From NCBI RefSeq assembly GCF_900112135.1, contig NZ_FOLC01000008.1, positions 1 through 64,000 on the forward strand: a stretch of 64,000 nt of DNA. Direction: 5' to 3'. The notes below the pieces were generated by a model, which saw nothing but the letters and a program-made list of their open reading frames with translations, had not been told where the DNA came from and did no database searches. The position numbers were made by a program, and so were the translations under genes. Source of the DNA: Collimonas sp. OK412. Lineage in GTDB: Bacteria; Pseudomonadota; Gammaproteobacteria; Burkholderiales; Burkholderiaceae_D. The number at the start of each line of letters is the position of its first letter. The first letter of the stretch is position 1. Positions 31,757 to 40,049 of the stretch are shown here, piece after piece.

Positions 31757-32312
31757 ATGTGTCCCGCAAGCGGTCTTTCTGCCACAGCACATCGCTGCCG
31801 CCATCCGCGCGGTTCAGCACCCGCGACAGCACGAACAGCAGGTCTGACAAGCGGTTCACGTACTGCCGCACCGCCTCATTCACCGTTTCGCTCTTGCCCA
31901 GGCTGACAATGCTGCGTTCCGCGCGCCGGCAGACCGTACGGCAGACATGCGCCAGCGCCGCCGGGCGGTTGCCGCCGGGCAGGATGAAATCCTTTAGCGG
32001 CGGCAGGCCGGCATTGTATTTTTCCAGCAGGTCGTCGAGCCGGGCTACCTGCGCCTCGCTGACCAGCGCATAGCCGGGAATGCACAGCTCGCCGCCGAGG
32101 TCGAACAGGTCGTGTTGTATCGATAGCAATGCTTCGCGCAATGTTGCGTCCAGCCCTTCGCACAGCAGCAGGCCAAGCTGCGAATTGAGCTCGTCGACAT
32201 CGCCGATTGCCTGGATGCGCAGGCTGTCCTTATCGGTGCGGCTGCCGTCGCCGAGGCCGGTAGTGCCCTTGTCGCCGGTGCGCGTCGCGATCTTGGAGAG
32301 TCGATTGCCCAT
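31755..32312 (-). CDS. Cob(I)yrinic acid a,c-diamide adenosyltransferase, PduO type
   Basis: It transfers the adenosyl group of ATP to cob(I)alamin to make coenzyme B12. The 185-aa protein has the PduO-type ATP site KIATRTGDKGTTGLGDGSR at the N-terminus and the conserved helices with AIGDVDELNSQLG, HDLFDLGGELC, LPGGNRPAALAHVCRTVCRRAER and VRQYVNRLSDLLFVLSR. The start is ATG 32312; the frame is open upstream but lies opposite the next gene. No other cobalamin gene is nearby. Confidence 0.94.
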   Translation of the reverse strand: MGNRLSKIATRTGDKGTTGLGDGSRTDKDSLRIQAIGDVDELNSQLGLLLCEGLDATLREALLSIQHDLFDLGGELCIPGYALVSEAQVARLDDLLEKYNAGLPPLKDFILPGGNRPAALAHVCRTVCRRAERSIVSLGKSETVNEAVRQYVNRLSDLLFVLSRVLNRADGGSDVLWQKDRLRDT

Positions 32313-32435
32313 GGTTTTGAAGCCCCCTGTTTCCGTTTTTTCCTGCTGATCCGGGATGGAATGCCAAGGCTTGTACTTTACACCAGCGCGCAGCAGCCCC
32401 GCAGAGTAAAATTCAGAGGAAAAGGAGACCTTCCA

Positions 32436-33845
32436 ATGAATCACATCGCCGATCTCGCCGCCCTGAAAAAACCGTTGCCGGATGGCTTGCTTGCAGCTCT
32501 CGCCCCCTTGTTTGGCGAGCGCCTCTCGACCACCATGGCGATGCGCAAGCATCACGGCCGCGATGCTTCTTCGTATGATCCGATGCCGCCGGATGCCGTC
32601 GTGTTCGTCGAATCGACCGAAGAGGTCGCCGCGCTGGTCAAGCTGTGCAGCGAATACCAGGTCCCGGTGATTCCTTTCGGCAGCGGCACGTCGCTGGAAG
32701 GCCATGTGCTGGCGCTGCAGGGCGGGATTTCCATCGACTTGTCGCGCATGAACCGCTTGCTGGCGATCCATGCCGAAGACTTGACGGCGACGGTGCAGGC
32801 CGGCGTCACCCGCAAGCAGCTGAACCACGAGATCAAGGACAGCGGCCTGTTCTTTCCGATCGATCCAGGCGCCGACGCTTCGATCGGCGGCATGGCCGCC
32901 ACCCGCGCTTCCGGCACCAACGCCGTGCGCTACGGCAGCATGCGCGAGAACACGCTGGCGCTGACAGTGGTGACCGCGGACGGCCGCATCATCAAGACCG
33001 GCACGCGCGCCAAGAAATCCGCCGCCGGTTATGACCTGACGCGCATTTTTGTCGGCAGCGAAGGCACGCTGGGCGTGATCACTGAAGTGACCGTCAAGCT
33101 TTATCCACAGCCGGAAGCCATTTCGGCCGCGGTCTGTTCGTTCCGGAACATCGCCGACGCGGTCAATGCGGTGATCCAGACCATACAGCTGGGCGTGCCG
33201 GTGGCAAGGGTAGAGCTGCTGGATGAGAACGGCGTGCGCGCCATCAATGTGCATTCCAGGCTGGCGCTGCCGGAACAGCCGCTGCTGCTGTTTGAATTCC
33301 ACGGCAGCGAGAACGGCGTCAAGGAGCAGGCTGAACTGGTGCAGGCGGTGGTGGCTGAGCACCATGCCGTCGGCTTTGAATGGGCGACGCGGCCGGAAGA
33401 CCGTTCGCGTTTATGGACCGCGCGCCACAATGCCTATTTCGCCCTGCTGCAATTGCGTCCCGGCAGCCGCGCCATTTCCACCGATTGCTGCGTGCCGATC
33501 TCGCGCCTGGCGGAGTGCATCCTGGAGACCAAGGCCGATTGCGAGGCGAACGGCATGGTGTATTCGATCATCGGCCACGTCGGCGACGGCAATTTCCATG
33601 TGCAGATGCTGGTCGATCCCGGCGACGCCGCCGACATCGCGCGCGCCGAGGGCGTCAATGCACGCATGGTGAGCCGCGCCATCGGCATGGACGGCACTTG
33701 CACCGGCGAGCATGGCGTCGGCCTGCACAAGATCGATTTCCTGGTTGAAGAGCATGGCGTGGAAGCAATCGCCACCATGCGCGCGCTGAAGCATGCTTTC
33801 GATCCGAAAAACATCATGAATCCCGGAAAGATCATCCGGTGGTAA
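32436..33845 (+). CDS. FAD-binding oxidoreductase, D-lactate dehydrogenase (cytochrome) type
   Basis: A 469-aa flavoprotein of the GlcD/Dld family. The FAD-binding PCMH domain (about 50-230) has VPVIPFGSGTSLEGHV, the pyrophosphate loop IDPGADASIGGMAATRASGTNAVRYG and FVGSEGTLGVITEVTVKLYP; the C-terminal domain has IIGHVGDGNFHVQM and CTGEHGVGLHKIDFL, where His residues bind the hydroxyacid and metal. It probably oxidises D-lactate or another D-2-hydroxyacid and passes electrons to the respiratory chain. AAAGGAGACC precedes the start. A LysR gene follows after 23 bp. Confidence 0.9.
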   Translation: MNHIADLAALKKPLPDGLLAALAPLFGERLSTTMAMRKHHGRDASSYDPMPPDAVVFVESTEEVAALVKLCSEYQVPVIPFGSGTSLEGHVLALQGGISIDLSRMNRLLAIHAEDLTATVQAGVTRKQLNHEIKDSGLFFPIDPGADASIGGMAATRASGTNAVRYGSMRENTLALTVVTADGRIIKTGTRAKKSAAGYDLTRIFVGSEGTLGVITEVTVKLYPQPEAISAAVCSFRNIADAVNAVIQTIQLGVPVARVELLDENGVRAINVHSRLALPEQPLLLFEFHGSENGVKEQAELVQAVVAEHHAVGFEWATRPEDRSRLWTARHNAYFALLQLRPGSRAISTDCCVPISRLAECILETKADCEANGMVYSIIGHVGDGNFHVQMLVDPGDAADIARAEGVNARMVSRAIGMDGTCTGEHGVGLHKIDFLVEEHGVEAIATMRALKHAFDPKNIMNPGKIIRW

Positions 33846-33868
33846 GTCCACGTGTCTAGGTAATCATT

Positions 33869-34771
33869 TTGAACAAAACCCCACTGGTCAACCGCCTGCC
33901 GCCGGTGCACGCCTTGTCCGCGTTTGAAGCTGCCGCGCGCCACCACTCGTTCGCATTGGCGGCGGACGAGTTGTGCATCACGCCGTCGGCGCTGTCGCAC
34001 CGGATCCGCCTGCTGGAAGATTTCGTCGGCGAACGCCTGTTCTCGCGCGAGGGCAGGACTGTCGCCTTGTCCGAATTCGGCCACCGTTACCTGGAGGTGG
34101 TGCGCAGCGCCTTGCGCACCTTGACCGAATTTCCGCTGCCGCAGCGTAACGCCCAGGTGCAGCCGCGCGTCAAGATCACCGCGCCGCCGACGTTTGCCCG
34201 CCAGCTGCTGATCCCGCACCTGCATGAATTTGCCAGCCGGCACCCTGAGATCGTGGTCGAAATATTCCTGTCGGTGCCGCTGTACGACCTGAGCTTGACG
34301 GAGAGCGATCTTGAAGTGCGTTTTGGTGCAGGCAAGTATCCCAACACCACCACCGAGAAACTGTTTGAGGAACCCACCTTTGCCGTCGCCAGCCCGGGAT
34401 ACCTGAAGCAAGTCGGCCCGCTGAAGCAGCCGGCCGACTTGCGCAAGGCAAGCCTGCTGCGCTCGGCGCTGGAACCCTGGCAGCCATGGTTCCAGGCGGC
34501 CGGGCTGGACTGGCCCGAGCCTTCCTCCGGCTTGCGTGCCGACGACCTGGGGCTGCTGCTGGAACTGGTGCGCCATGGCCATGGGGTCGGCCTGACCCGC
34601 AAGCATTTTGCCCAGCAGATGATTGCGCAGGGAGAAGTGGTGCAATTGTTCGACATCAGCCTGACTTCGCCGCCCCATGCGTATTACCTGGTGTACCAGC
34701 AAAAGCCGCAGGAACGGCCGGAAGTGACCACCTTCATTGAATGGATGAAGGATACTTTCAGCCGCATCTGA
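33869..34771 (+). CDS. LysR-family regulator, GcvA type
   Basis: The 300-aa protein starts with a winged helix-turn-helix (LPPVHALSAFEAAARHHSFALAADELCITPSALSHRI) typical of the GcvA subgroup, followed by a periplasmic-binding-like effector domain. The only plausible start is TTG 33869, close behind the flavoprotein gene. It lies between that gene and glcDEF on the same strand, so regulation of 2-hydroxyacid use is a fair inference. It is not GlcC, the GntR-type regulator of the E. coli glc genes. Confidence 0.88.
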   Translation: MNKTPLVNRLPPVHALSAFEAAARHHSFALAADELCITPSALSHRIRLLEDFVGERLFSREGRTVALSEFGHRYLEVVRSALRTLTEFPLPQRNAQVQPRVKITAPPTFARQLLIPHLHEFASRHPEIVVEIFLSVPLYDLSLTESDLEVRFGAGKYPNTTTEKLFEEPTFAVASPGYLKQVGPLKQPADLRKASLLRSALEPWQPWFQAAGLDWPEPSSGLRADDLGLLLELVRHGHGVGLTRKHFAQQMIAQGEVVQLFDISLTSPPHAYYLVYQQKPQERPEVTTFIEWMKDTFSRI

Positions 34772-34860
34772 AGCGGATTGGCGGCAGGCGGACGGCCGCC
34801 TGAAAATATTTCATCCGCGCGATGCAAGCTTTTCAGGCGGATCCAAGCTGGATATCAGAG

Positions 34861-34910
34861 GAAAACATTCTGTTGAAAACACAATATCGTTATACTCGAC
34901 GATAGAAAAC
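34861..34910 (+). promoter_or_regulatory. Candidate control region of glcDEF
   Basis: This AT-rich stretch upstream of glcD has GAAAAC three times (34861, 34875, 34905) and an inverted repeat TATCGT/ACGATA (34885-34890, 34899-34904) with an 8-bp spacer that encloses TATACT (34891-34896), a possible -10. An operator overlapping a promoter is suggested; the binding protein, perhaps the adjacent LysR, is not known. Confidence 0.45.
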
Positions 34911-34948
34911 ACACTCTCCGATAGCCAGCCTGCCAATGGGACAACAGC

Positions 34949-36460
34949 ATGAACGGGAAAACAGCATCGCTCGCTACAGCTCCTGCTGAATCCGCCTTTA
35001 GCCCGGTCCGCCAGCAGCAAGTCGTCAGCGCGCTGCGGGCGCTGCTGCCGGAACAGGCGCTGCTGTCGAACATCGAAGATACCCGGCCCTACGAATGCGA
35101 CGGCCTGGCCGCCTACCGGCAGACACCGATGGTGGTGGCGTTGCCGGAGAACGAAGGACAGGTAGTCGCCATCCTCAAGGCTTGCCGCGATCTCAAGGTG
35201 CCCATCGTGCCGCGCGGCGCCGGCACCGGCCTGTCGGGCGGCGCCATGCCGATCGCCGACGGCGTGGTCTTGTCCACCGCCAAATTCACCCGCATCGTCA
35301 AGCTCGATCCGTATGCACGGACTGCCGTGGTGCAGCCCGGCGTGCGCAACCTCGCCATTTCCGAGGCGGCAGCCGCGCACGATCTGTATTACGCGCCGGA
35401 TCCGTCGTCCCAGATCGCTTGCACCATCGGCGGCAACGTGGCGGAGAATTCGGGCGGCGTGCATTGCCTGAAATACGGCCTTACCGTGCACAACGTGCTG
35501 CGGGTCAGGATGGTGACGATCGACGGCGACGTGGTTGAACTCGGCAACGGCGCGCTGGATGCGCCCGGCCTCGATTTGCTGGCGCTCTTCATCGGCTCGG
35601 AAGGCATGCTGGGCGTGGTCACCGAAGTCACGGTCAAGCTGATCCCCAAGCCGCAGGCGGCCAGGGTCATCATGGCTTCCTTTGACGACGTGGTGAAGAG
35701 CGGCAATGCGGTCGCCAACGTGATTGCCGCCGGCATCATCCCGGCCGGCCTGGAGATGATGGACCGCACCAGCTCGCGCATGGTGGAACCCTTCGTCAAG
35801 GCCGGCTACGATATCGACGCCGCCGCCATCCTGTTATGCGAATCGGATGGCACCGCAGAAGAGGTGGAAGAGGAAATCGGCCGCATGAGCGCGGTGCTCA
35901 ACGCCAGCGGAGCGACCCGCATCGAAGTCTCGACTTCGGAAGCGGAGCGCCTGCGCTTCTGGTCAGGCCGCAAGAACGCCTTTCCGGCTGCCGGCCGCAT
36001 TTCCCCCGATTACTACTGCATGGACGGCACCATCCCGCGCAAGAACCTGGCGCAAGTGCTGCTCGGCATCGAGCAGATGGAAGGCAAATACGGCCTGCGC
36101 TGCGCCAATGTGTTCCATGCCGGCGACGGCAACCTGCATCCCCTGATCCTGTTCGATGCCAACGTGCCTGGCGAATTTCATCGCGCGGAAGAGTTCGGCG
36201 CCGAGATCCTTGAATTGTGCGTGGCTGTCGGCGGCACCATTACCGGCGAGCATGGCGTCGGCATCGAAAAGATCAATTCGATGTGTGTGCAGTTTTCGCC
36301 GCTGGAGCGTGAAGCTTTCTTCAATGTCAAACGCGCTTTTGATACCGCATTCCTGCTCAATCCGGACAAGGCGATCCCCACTTTGCAACGCTGCGCCGAG
36401 TACGGCAAGATGCATGTGCAGCGCGGCCAGCTGAAATTTGCGGAACTCCCGCGCTTCTAA
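34949..36460 (+). CDS. glcD: Glycolate oxidase, FAD-binding subunit GlcD
   Basis: GlcD is the catalytic flavin subunit that oxidises glycolate to glyoxylate with GlcE and GlcF. The 503-aa protein has VPIVPRGAGTGLSGGAMP, the FAD loop PDPSSQIACTIGGNVAENSGG, FIGSEGMLGVVTEVTVKL, and the C-terminal NVFHAGDGNLHPLI and GGTITGEHGVGIEKI. Length and motifs match GlcD. glcE starts 15 bp later and glcF 36 bp after that, one operon. Malate synthase glcB and regulator glcC are absent. Confidence 0.95.
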   Translation: MNGKTASLATAPAESAFSPVRQQQVVSALRALLPEQALLSNIEDTRPYECDGLAAYRQTPMVVALPENEGQVVAILKACRDLKVPIVPRGAGTGLSGGAMPIADGVVLSTAKFTRIVKLDPYARTAVVQPGVRNLAISEAAAAHDLYYAPDPSSQIACTIGGNVAENSGGVHCLKYGLTVHNVLRVRMVTIDGDVVELGNGALDAPGLDLLALFIGSEGMLGVVTEVTVKLIPKPQAARVIMASFDDVVKSGNAVANVIAAGIIPAGLEMMDRTSSRMVEPFVKAGYDIDAAAILLCESDGTAEEVEEEIGRMSAVLNASGATRIEVSTSEAERLRFWSGRKNAFPAAGRISPDYYCMDGTIPRKNLAQVLLGIEQMEGKYGLRCANVFHAGDGNLHPLILFDANVPGEFHRAEEFGAEILELCVAVGGTITGEHGVGIEKINSMCVQFSPLEREAFFNVKRAFDTAFLLNPDKAIPTLQRCAEYGKMHVQRGQLKFAELPRF

Positions 36461-36475
36461 ACCAGACCCGACAAT

Positions 36476-37549
36476 ATGGACGCAGAATCATTCAGGCAGC
36501 AGGCCAAGGCGCAGATCCTCGCCGCCGCCGCGGAACACCGGCCGCTGGAAATCCGCGGCGGCGGCAGCAAGCGCTGGTATGGCCAGCAGGTGCAGGGCGA
36601 GCTGCTCGACACGCGCGGCTATAGCGGCGTCATCGATTATGAACCGACCGAACTGGTGATCACCGCTCGTTGCGGCACCCCGCTGGCCGAGATCGAGGCG
36701 CTGCTGGCGCAGCACAACCAGATGTTGCCGTTTGAACCGCCGCATTTCGGCAGCGCCGCGACCTTGGGCGGCATGGTCGCCAGCGGCTTGTCCGGCCCGT
36801 CGCGGCAGGCGGTTGGCGCGTTGCGCGACTTTGTGCTGGGCGCGGTGCTGATGGATGGCAAGGGCGACATCCTGCATTTCGGCGGACAGGTCATGAAGAA
36901 CGTGGCGGGATACGATGTGTCACGTTTGCTGGCCGGTTCGCTTGGCACCTTGGGTGTGATCCTGGAAGTGTCGCTGAAAGTGTTGCCGCGCCCGTTCGCC
37001 AGCAGCAGTCGCCGGTTTGCCATGGGTGAAGCCGAGGCGATTCGCAGCCTTAACCAGTGGGGCGGCTTGCCTTTGCCGGTTTCCGCCAGCTGCTGGCAGG
37101 ATGGCATGCTGACGCTGCGCCTGTCCGGCGCGCAGGCAGCGGTAAGCGCCGCGGAAAGGAACCTCGGCGGTGAAGCGGTCGCCGATGCGGACGATTTCTG
37201 GCACGCGCTGCGTGAGCAGACGCACGCTTTTTTTGCGCCGGCAGCCGCGCAGAAGCCGTTGTGGCGGCTGGCGCTGCCGTCGACCGCCGCACCGCTGGCA
37301 TTGCCCGGCGCTACGCTGATCGAATGGGGCGGGGCGCAGCGCTGGCTGTTCACCGGCGCCGACGCGCAGGCGGTGCGGAGCGCAGCGTCCGCCGCCGGCG
37401 GCCATGCCACGCTGTACCGCGGCGGCGACAAGGATGCCGGCGTGTTCCATCCGCTGGCGCCCGCGGTGGAACAGATTCACCGGCGTTTGAAAGCCAGCTT
37501 CGATCCTGCGGCGATTTTCAATATCGGCCGCATGTATCCCGGCTTTTGA
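36476..37549 (+). CDS. glcE: Glycolate oxidase subunit GlcE
   Basis: GlcE is the second FAD-domain protein of glycolate oxidase. The 357-aa product has LEIRGGGSKRWYG near the N-terminus, PPHFGSAATLGGMVASGLSGPSR (FAD-binding, residues about 85-105), VMKNVAGYDVSRLLAGSLGTLG and the C-terminal SFDPAAIFNIGRMYP. It is shorter than GlcD, as in other species. It stands between glcD and glcF. Confidence 0.95.
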   Translation: MDAESFRQQAKAQILAAAAEHRPLEIRGGGSKRWYGQQVQGELLDTRGYSGVIDYEPTELVITARCGTPLAEIEALLAQHNQMLPFEPPHFGSAATLGGMVASGLSGPSRQAVGALRDFVLGAVLMDGKGDILHFGGQVMKNVAGYDVSRLLAGSLGTLGVILEVSLKVLPRPFASSSRRFAMGEAEAIRSLNQWGGLPLPVSASCWQDGMLTLRLSGAQAAVSAAERNLGGEAVADADDFWHALREQTHAFFAPAAAQKPLWRLALPSTAAPLALPGATLIEWGGAQRWLFTGADAQAVRSAASAAGGHATLYRGGDKDAGVFHPLAPAVEQIHRRLKASFDPAAIFNIGRMYPGF

Positions 37550-37585
37550 TCCGAACCTCACAAACAACCTATAGCGCAGCAAGCC

Positions 37586-38821
37586 ATGCAAACCAATCTC
37601 GCCGACTTCATCAAGAATACCCGCGCAGGCAAGGAGGCCGACGCGATTCTGCGCGCCTGCGTGCATTGCGGCTTCTGCACGGCTACCTGCCCGACTTATC
37701 AGTTGCTGGGCGATGAACTGGACGGCCCGCGCGGCCGCATCTACCTGATCAAGCAGGTATTGGAAGGGACCAAGGCCACCGTCAAGACCCAGTCTCACCT
37801 GGACCGTTGCCTGACTTGCCGCAATTGCGAATCGACTTGCCCGTCGGGCGTCGAATACGGCCGCTTGCTCGATATCGGGCGCAAGGTGGTCGACGACCAG
37901 GTGCCGCGCCCTGTCGCGCAGCAGCTGACGCGCAAGCTGCTGAAAGAATTTTTGCCGCGCCCCTGGCTGTTCAAGCCGGCCATGGCAGCCGGCCAGCTGC
38001 TGCGGCCGCTGTTGCCGCGCAAGCTGAAAAACAAGGTGCCGGAAAAACAGGAGGCGGGAATTTTCCCGCGCCGTGAACACGCGCGCAAGATGCTGTTGCT
38101 GGACGGCTGCGTGCAACCGGCGATGTCGCCCAACATCAACCACGCCGCCGCACGGGTTTTCGACGCGCTCGGGGTGCAGCTGCTGGTAGCGCCCAAGGCC
38201 GGCTGCTGCGGCGCGATCCGTTACCACCTGAACGACCACGCCGGAGGGCTGGACGACATGCGGCGCAATATCGACGCCTGGTGGCCGTACGTGATAGGCA
38301 GCAATGGGCAAGGCGTCGAAGCCATCGTCATGACCGCGTCGGGTTGCGGCGTCACGGTCAAGGAATACGGACATCTGCTGGCCGCCGATCCGGCCTATGC
38401 CGTGAAAGCAAAAGCGATTTCCGCACTGACCAAGGACCTGTGTGAAATCCTGCCGGCGTTCGAGGCGGAGCTGCAGCAAAAACTGCAGGGGAAATTTACC
38501 CAGCGCGTGGCCTACCATCCGCCATGCACCCTGCAGCACGGCCAGCAGATCCGCGGCAAGGTGGAAGGCCTGCTGCGCAGCGTCGGCGTCGATGTGCAGC
38601 TGTGCGCCGACAATCACCTGTGCTGCGGTTCGGCCGGCACCTATTCCGTATTGCAGCCGGAGTTGTCGTACCGCTTGCGCGACAACAAACTGGACAATCT
38701 GCAGGCGACCAAGCCGGACATGATCGTCTCGGCCAACATCGGCTGCCTGACCCATCTGCAGTCGGGCACGCAGACGCCGGTCAGGCATTGGATCGAACTG
38801 CTGGACCAGGCGCTGGACTGA
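37586..38821 (+). CDS. glcF: Glycolate oxidase iron-sulfur subunit GlcF
   Basis: GlcF passes electrons from the flavin subunits to the quinone pool. The 411-aa protein has two 4Fe-4S ferredoxin motifs (CVHCGFCTATCP and CLTCRNCESTCP, residues about 26-92) and two CCG domains (KAGCCGAIRYH, LCCGSAGTYS). Cysteine spacing appears complete. It ends the glcDEF operon; its stop codon touches a long palindrome shared with the convergent porin gene. Confidence 0.95.
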   Translation: MQTNLADFIKNTRAGKEADAILRACVHCGFCTATCPTYQLLGDELDGPRGRIYLIKQVLEGTKATVKTQSHLDRCLTCRNCESTCPSGVEYGRLLDIGRKVVDDQVPRPVAQQLTRKLLKEFLPRPWLFKPAMAAGQLLRPLLPRKLKNKVPEKQEAGIFPRREHARKMLLLDGCVQPAMSPNINHAAARVFDALGVQLLVAPKAGCCGAIRYHLNDHAGGLDDMRRNIDAWWPYVIGSNGQGVEAIVMTASGCGVTVKEYGHLLAADPAYAVKAKAISALTKDLCEILPAFEAELQQKLQGKFTQRVAYHPPCTLQHGQQIRGKVEGLLRSVGVDVQLCADNHLCCGSAGTYSVLQPELSYRLRDNKLDNLQATKPDMIVSANIGCLTHLQSGTQTPVRHWIELLDQALD

Positions 38822-38853
38822 CAGTTTTAAGGGCGCCGGCGCCCTTAAAACTG
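38822..38853. terminator. 32-bp perfect palindrome, bidirectional terminator
   Basis: The two 16-base arms (38822-38837 and 38838-38853) are exact reverse complements with no loop sequence between them; GC-rich core, TTTT and AAAA runs near the ends. It begins at the base after the glcF stop and, on the other strand, contains the last two codons and the stop of the porin gene. It can end both convergent transcripts. Confidence 0.85.
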
Positions 38854-40020
38854 ATGGCGGATGCCGACTGCCGCGACAAACTGCTTGCCGTTGGAAGACG
38901 GCGTGCCGTTTTGCGAGTCGCCGACCACGGCCACTGCGTCGACCGCTGTCACGCCATCTTTCCCCAAGGTCTGGCCACGCGCTTTTTGATAGGCCTCCAG
39001 GAAGTAAAGCGCGGTGCGTTTAGAGAAATCGTAGGTCTGCTCCAGGGACAGCTGCTGGTAGCGGGCCGGATTGCTGATGCCGTTGGCGGCTGATTCCCGC
39101 GTGTAGCTATAGCCTGCCGCTACCGTGACGGCAGGCGTCAGCTTGTAGCTGGAAATCACGCCTGCCGTATTGAAACTGGCCTGGTGCGTGAACAAGGACG
39201 CTGCTCCCGGCGCCATCTGGACATTGGAAAAATTCAATCCCAGCATTAGGCTGCTCGAAGCCTGGTACCTTGCCGCTGCTGCGATCATCTGTATCGATTT
39301 GGCCGAGGCATAACCGGCATTGACCGGAGACTGGGCGTAGCTGCCCGACGTGACGTTCGGATCCCATGGCGCAAAACCCTTGAGGTTGTTGTTGTTCAGC
39401 TTGAGATATCCCAACGCGAGGCTGAGCGCATTAATGTCGTAGCGCAGCGCCGCGCTAAGGGTATTTCCGGAACCCATGGTGCCGGCGTTTTCACCGAAAC
39501 CATACAGGGCGCTGGCCTGGAAACCGGCAATCAGCGGCGTCGCATAGACCAGGGAGTTATTGATGCGTATGGTGGTGTCGAGGCCGTCCAGGTCGCCCGG
39601 ATGGGCGCCGGTGGCGCCGGTCAGCACGCCGGTCGATCCCAGTCCGCCGACATAGCGCCAGTACGGCGTGTACTGGCGGCCTAGCGTCAATGTGCCGTAA
39701 CGGGCGTCGCTCAATCCGACAAAGGATTGGCGGTTGAACGCCTTGCTGGGATCGCTCTGGGTGCCGTTGTCGATGTTGAATCCCTGTTCCAGCGTGAAGA
39801 TGGCTTTGCTGCCGCCGCCCAGGTCTTCGCTGCCGCTAAATCCCAGCTTGCTGGCATTCAGGTTGCCGCTGTTCATATACGTGTTGGCATGGCCGCGCTG
39901 GCTGCTGGAGTAGATGATCGCGGCGTCGGCGGTGCCGTAGATGGTGACGCCGTTTTGCGCCTGGGCATGGCCTGCGAATGAAACGGCTGCTGTCACCAGC
40001 GCCAGTGTTTTGTGTTTCAT
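38845..40020 (-). CDS. General porin (Gram-negative, Burkholderiales type)
   Basis: A 391-aa outer-membrane trimeric porin. It has a signal peptide (MKHKTLALVTAAVSFAGHAQA, cut before QNGVTIYG), the typical first strand GVTIYGTADAAI, SKLGFSGSEDLGGGSKAIFTLEQGF, RQSFVGLSDARYGTLTLGRQYTP (constriction loop 3 region) and a C-terminal GIRHQF, with the terminal Phe needed for membrane assembly. It lies 29 bp after the GH31 gene on the same strand and may be the outer-membrane entry of that cluster. Confidence 0.92.
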   Translation of the reverse strand: MKHKTLALVTAAVSFAGHAQAQNGVTIYGTADAAIIYSSSQRGHANTYMNSGNLNASKLGFSGSEDLGGGSKAIFTLEQGFNIDNGTQSDPSKAFNRQSFVGLSDARYGTLTLGRQYTPYWRYVGGLGSTGVLTGATGAHPGDLDGLDTTIRINNSLVYATPLIAGFQASALYGFGENAGTMGSGNTLSAALRYDINALSLALGYLKLNNNNLKGFAPWDPNVTSGSYAQSPVNAGYASAKSIQMIAAAARYQASSSLMLGLNFSNVQMAPGAASLFTHQASFNTAGVISSYKLTPAVTVAAGYSYTRESAANGISNPARYQQLSLEQTYDFSKRTALYFLEAYQKARGQTLGKDGVTAVDAVAVVGDSQNGTPSSNGKQFVAAVGIRHQF

Positions 40021-40049
40021 GTGTCTCCCTTTATGGTTATTGGACTGCT

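Noticed and set aside
32361-32435. Upstream extension of the Dld-like flavoprotein gene to 32361
   Set aside because: AAAGGAGACC just before ATG 32436 fixes the start, and the extension has no family similarity.
34873-34896. TTGAAA (34873) with TATACT (34891) as a standard promoter before glcD
   Set aside because: The spacer is only 12 bp, too short for a normal sigma-70 promoter; the -10 alone may still be used with an activator.
36920-38788. 622-codon minus-strand frame over glcE and glcF
   Set aside because: It spans two real genes with iron-sulfur and FAD motifs on the plus strand, and has no recognisable domain.
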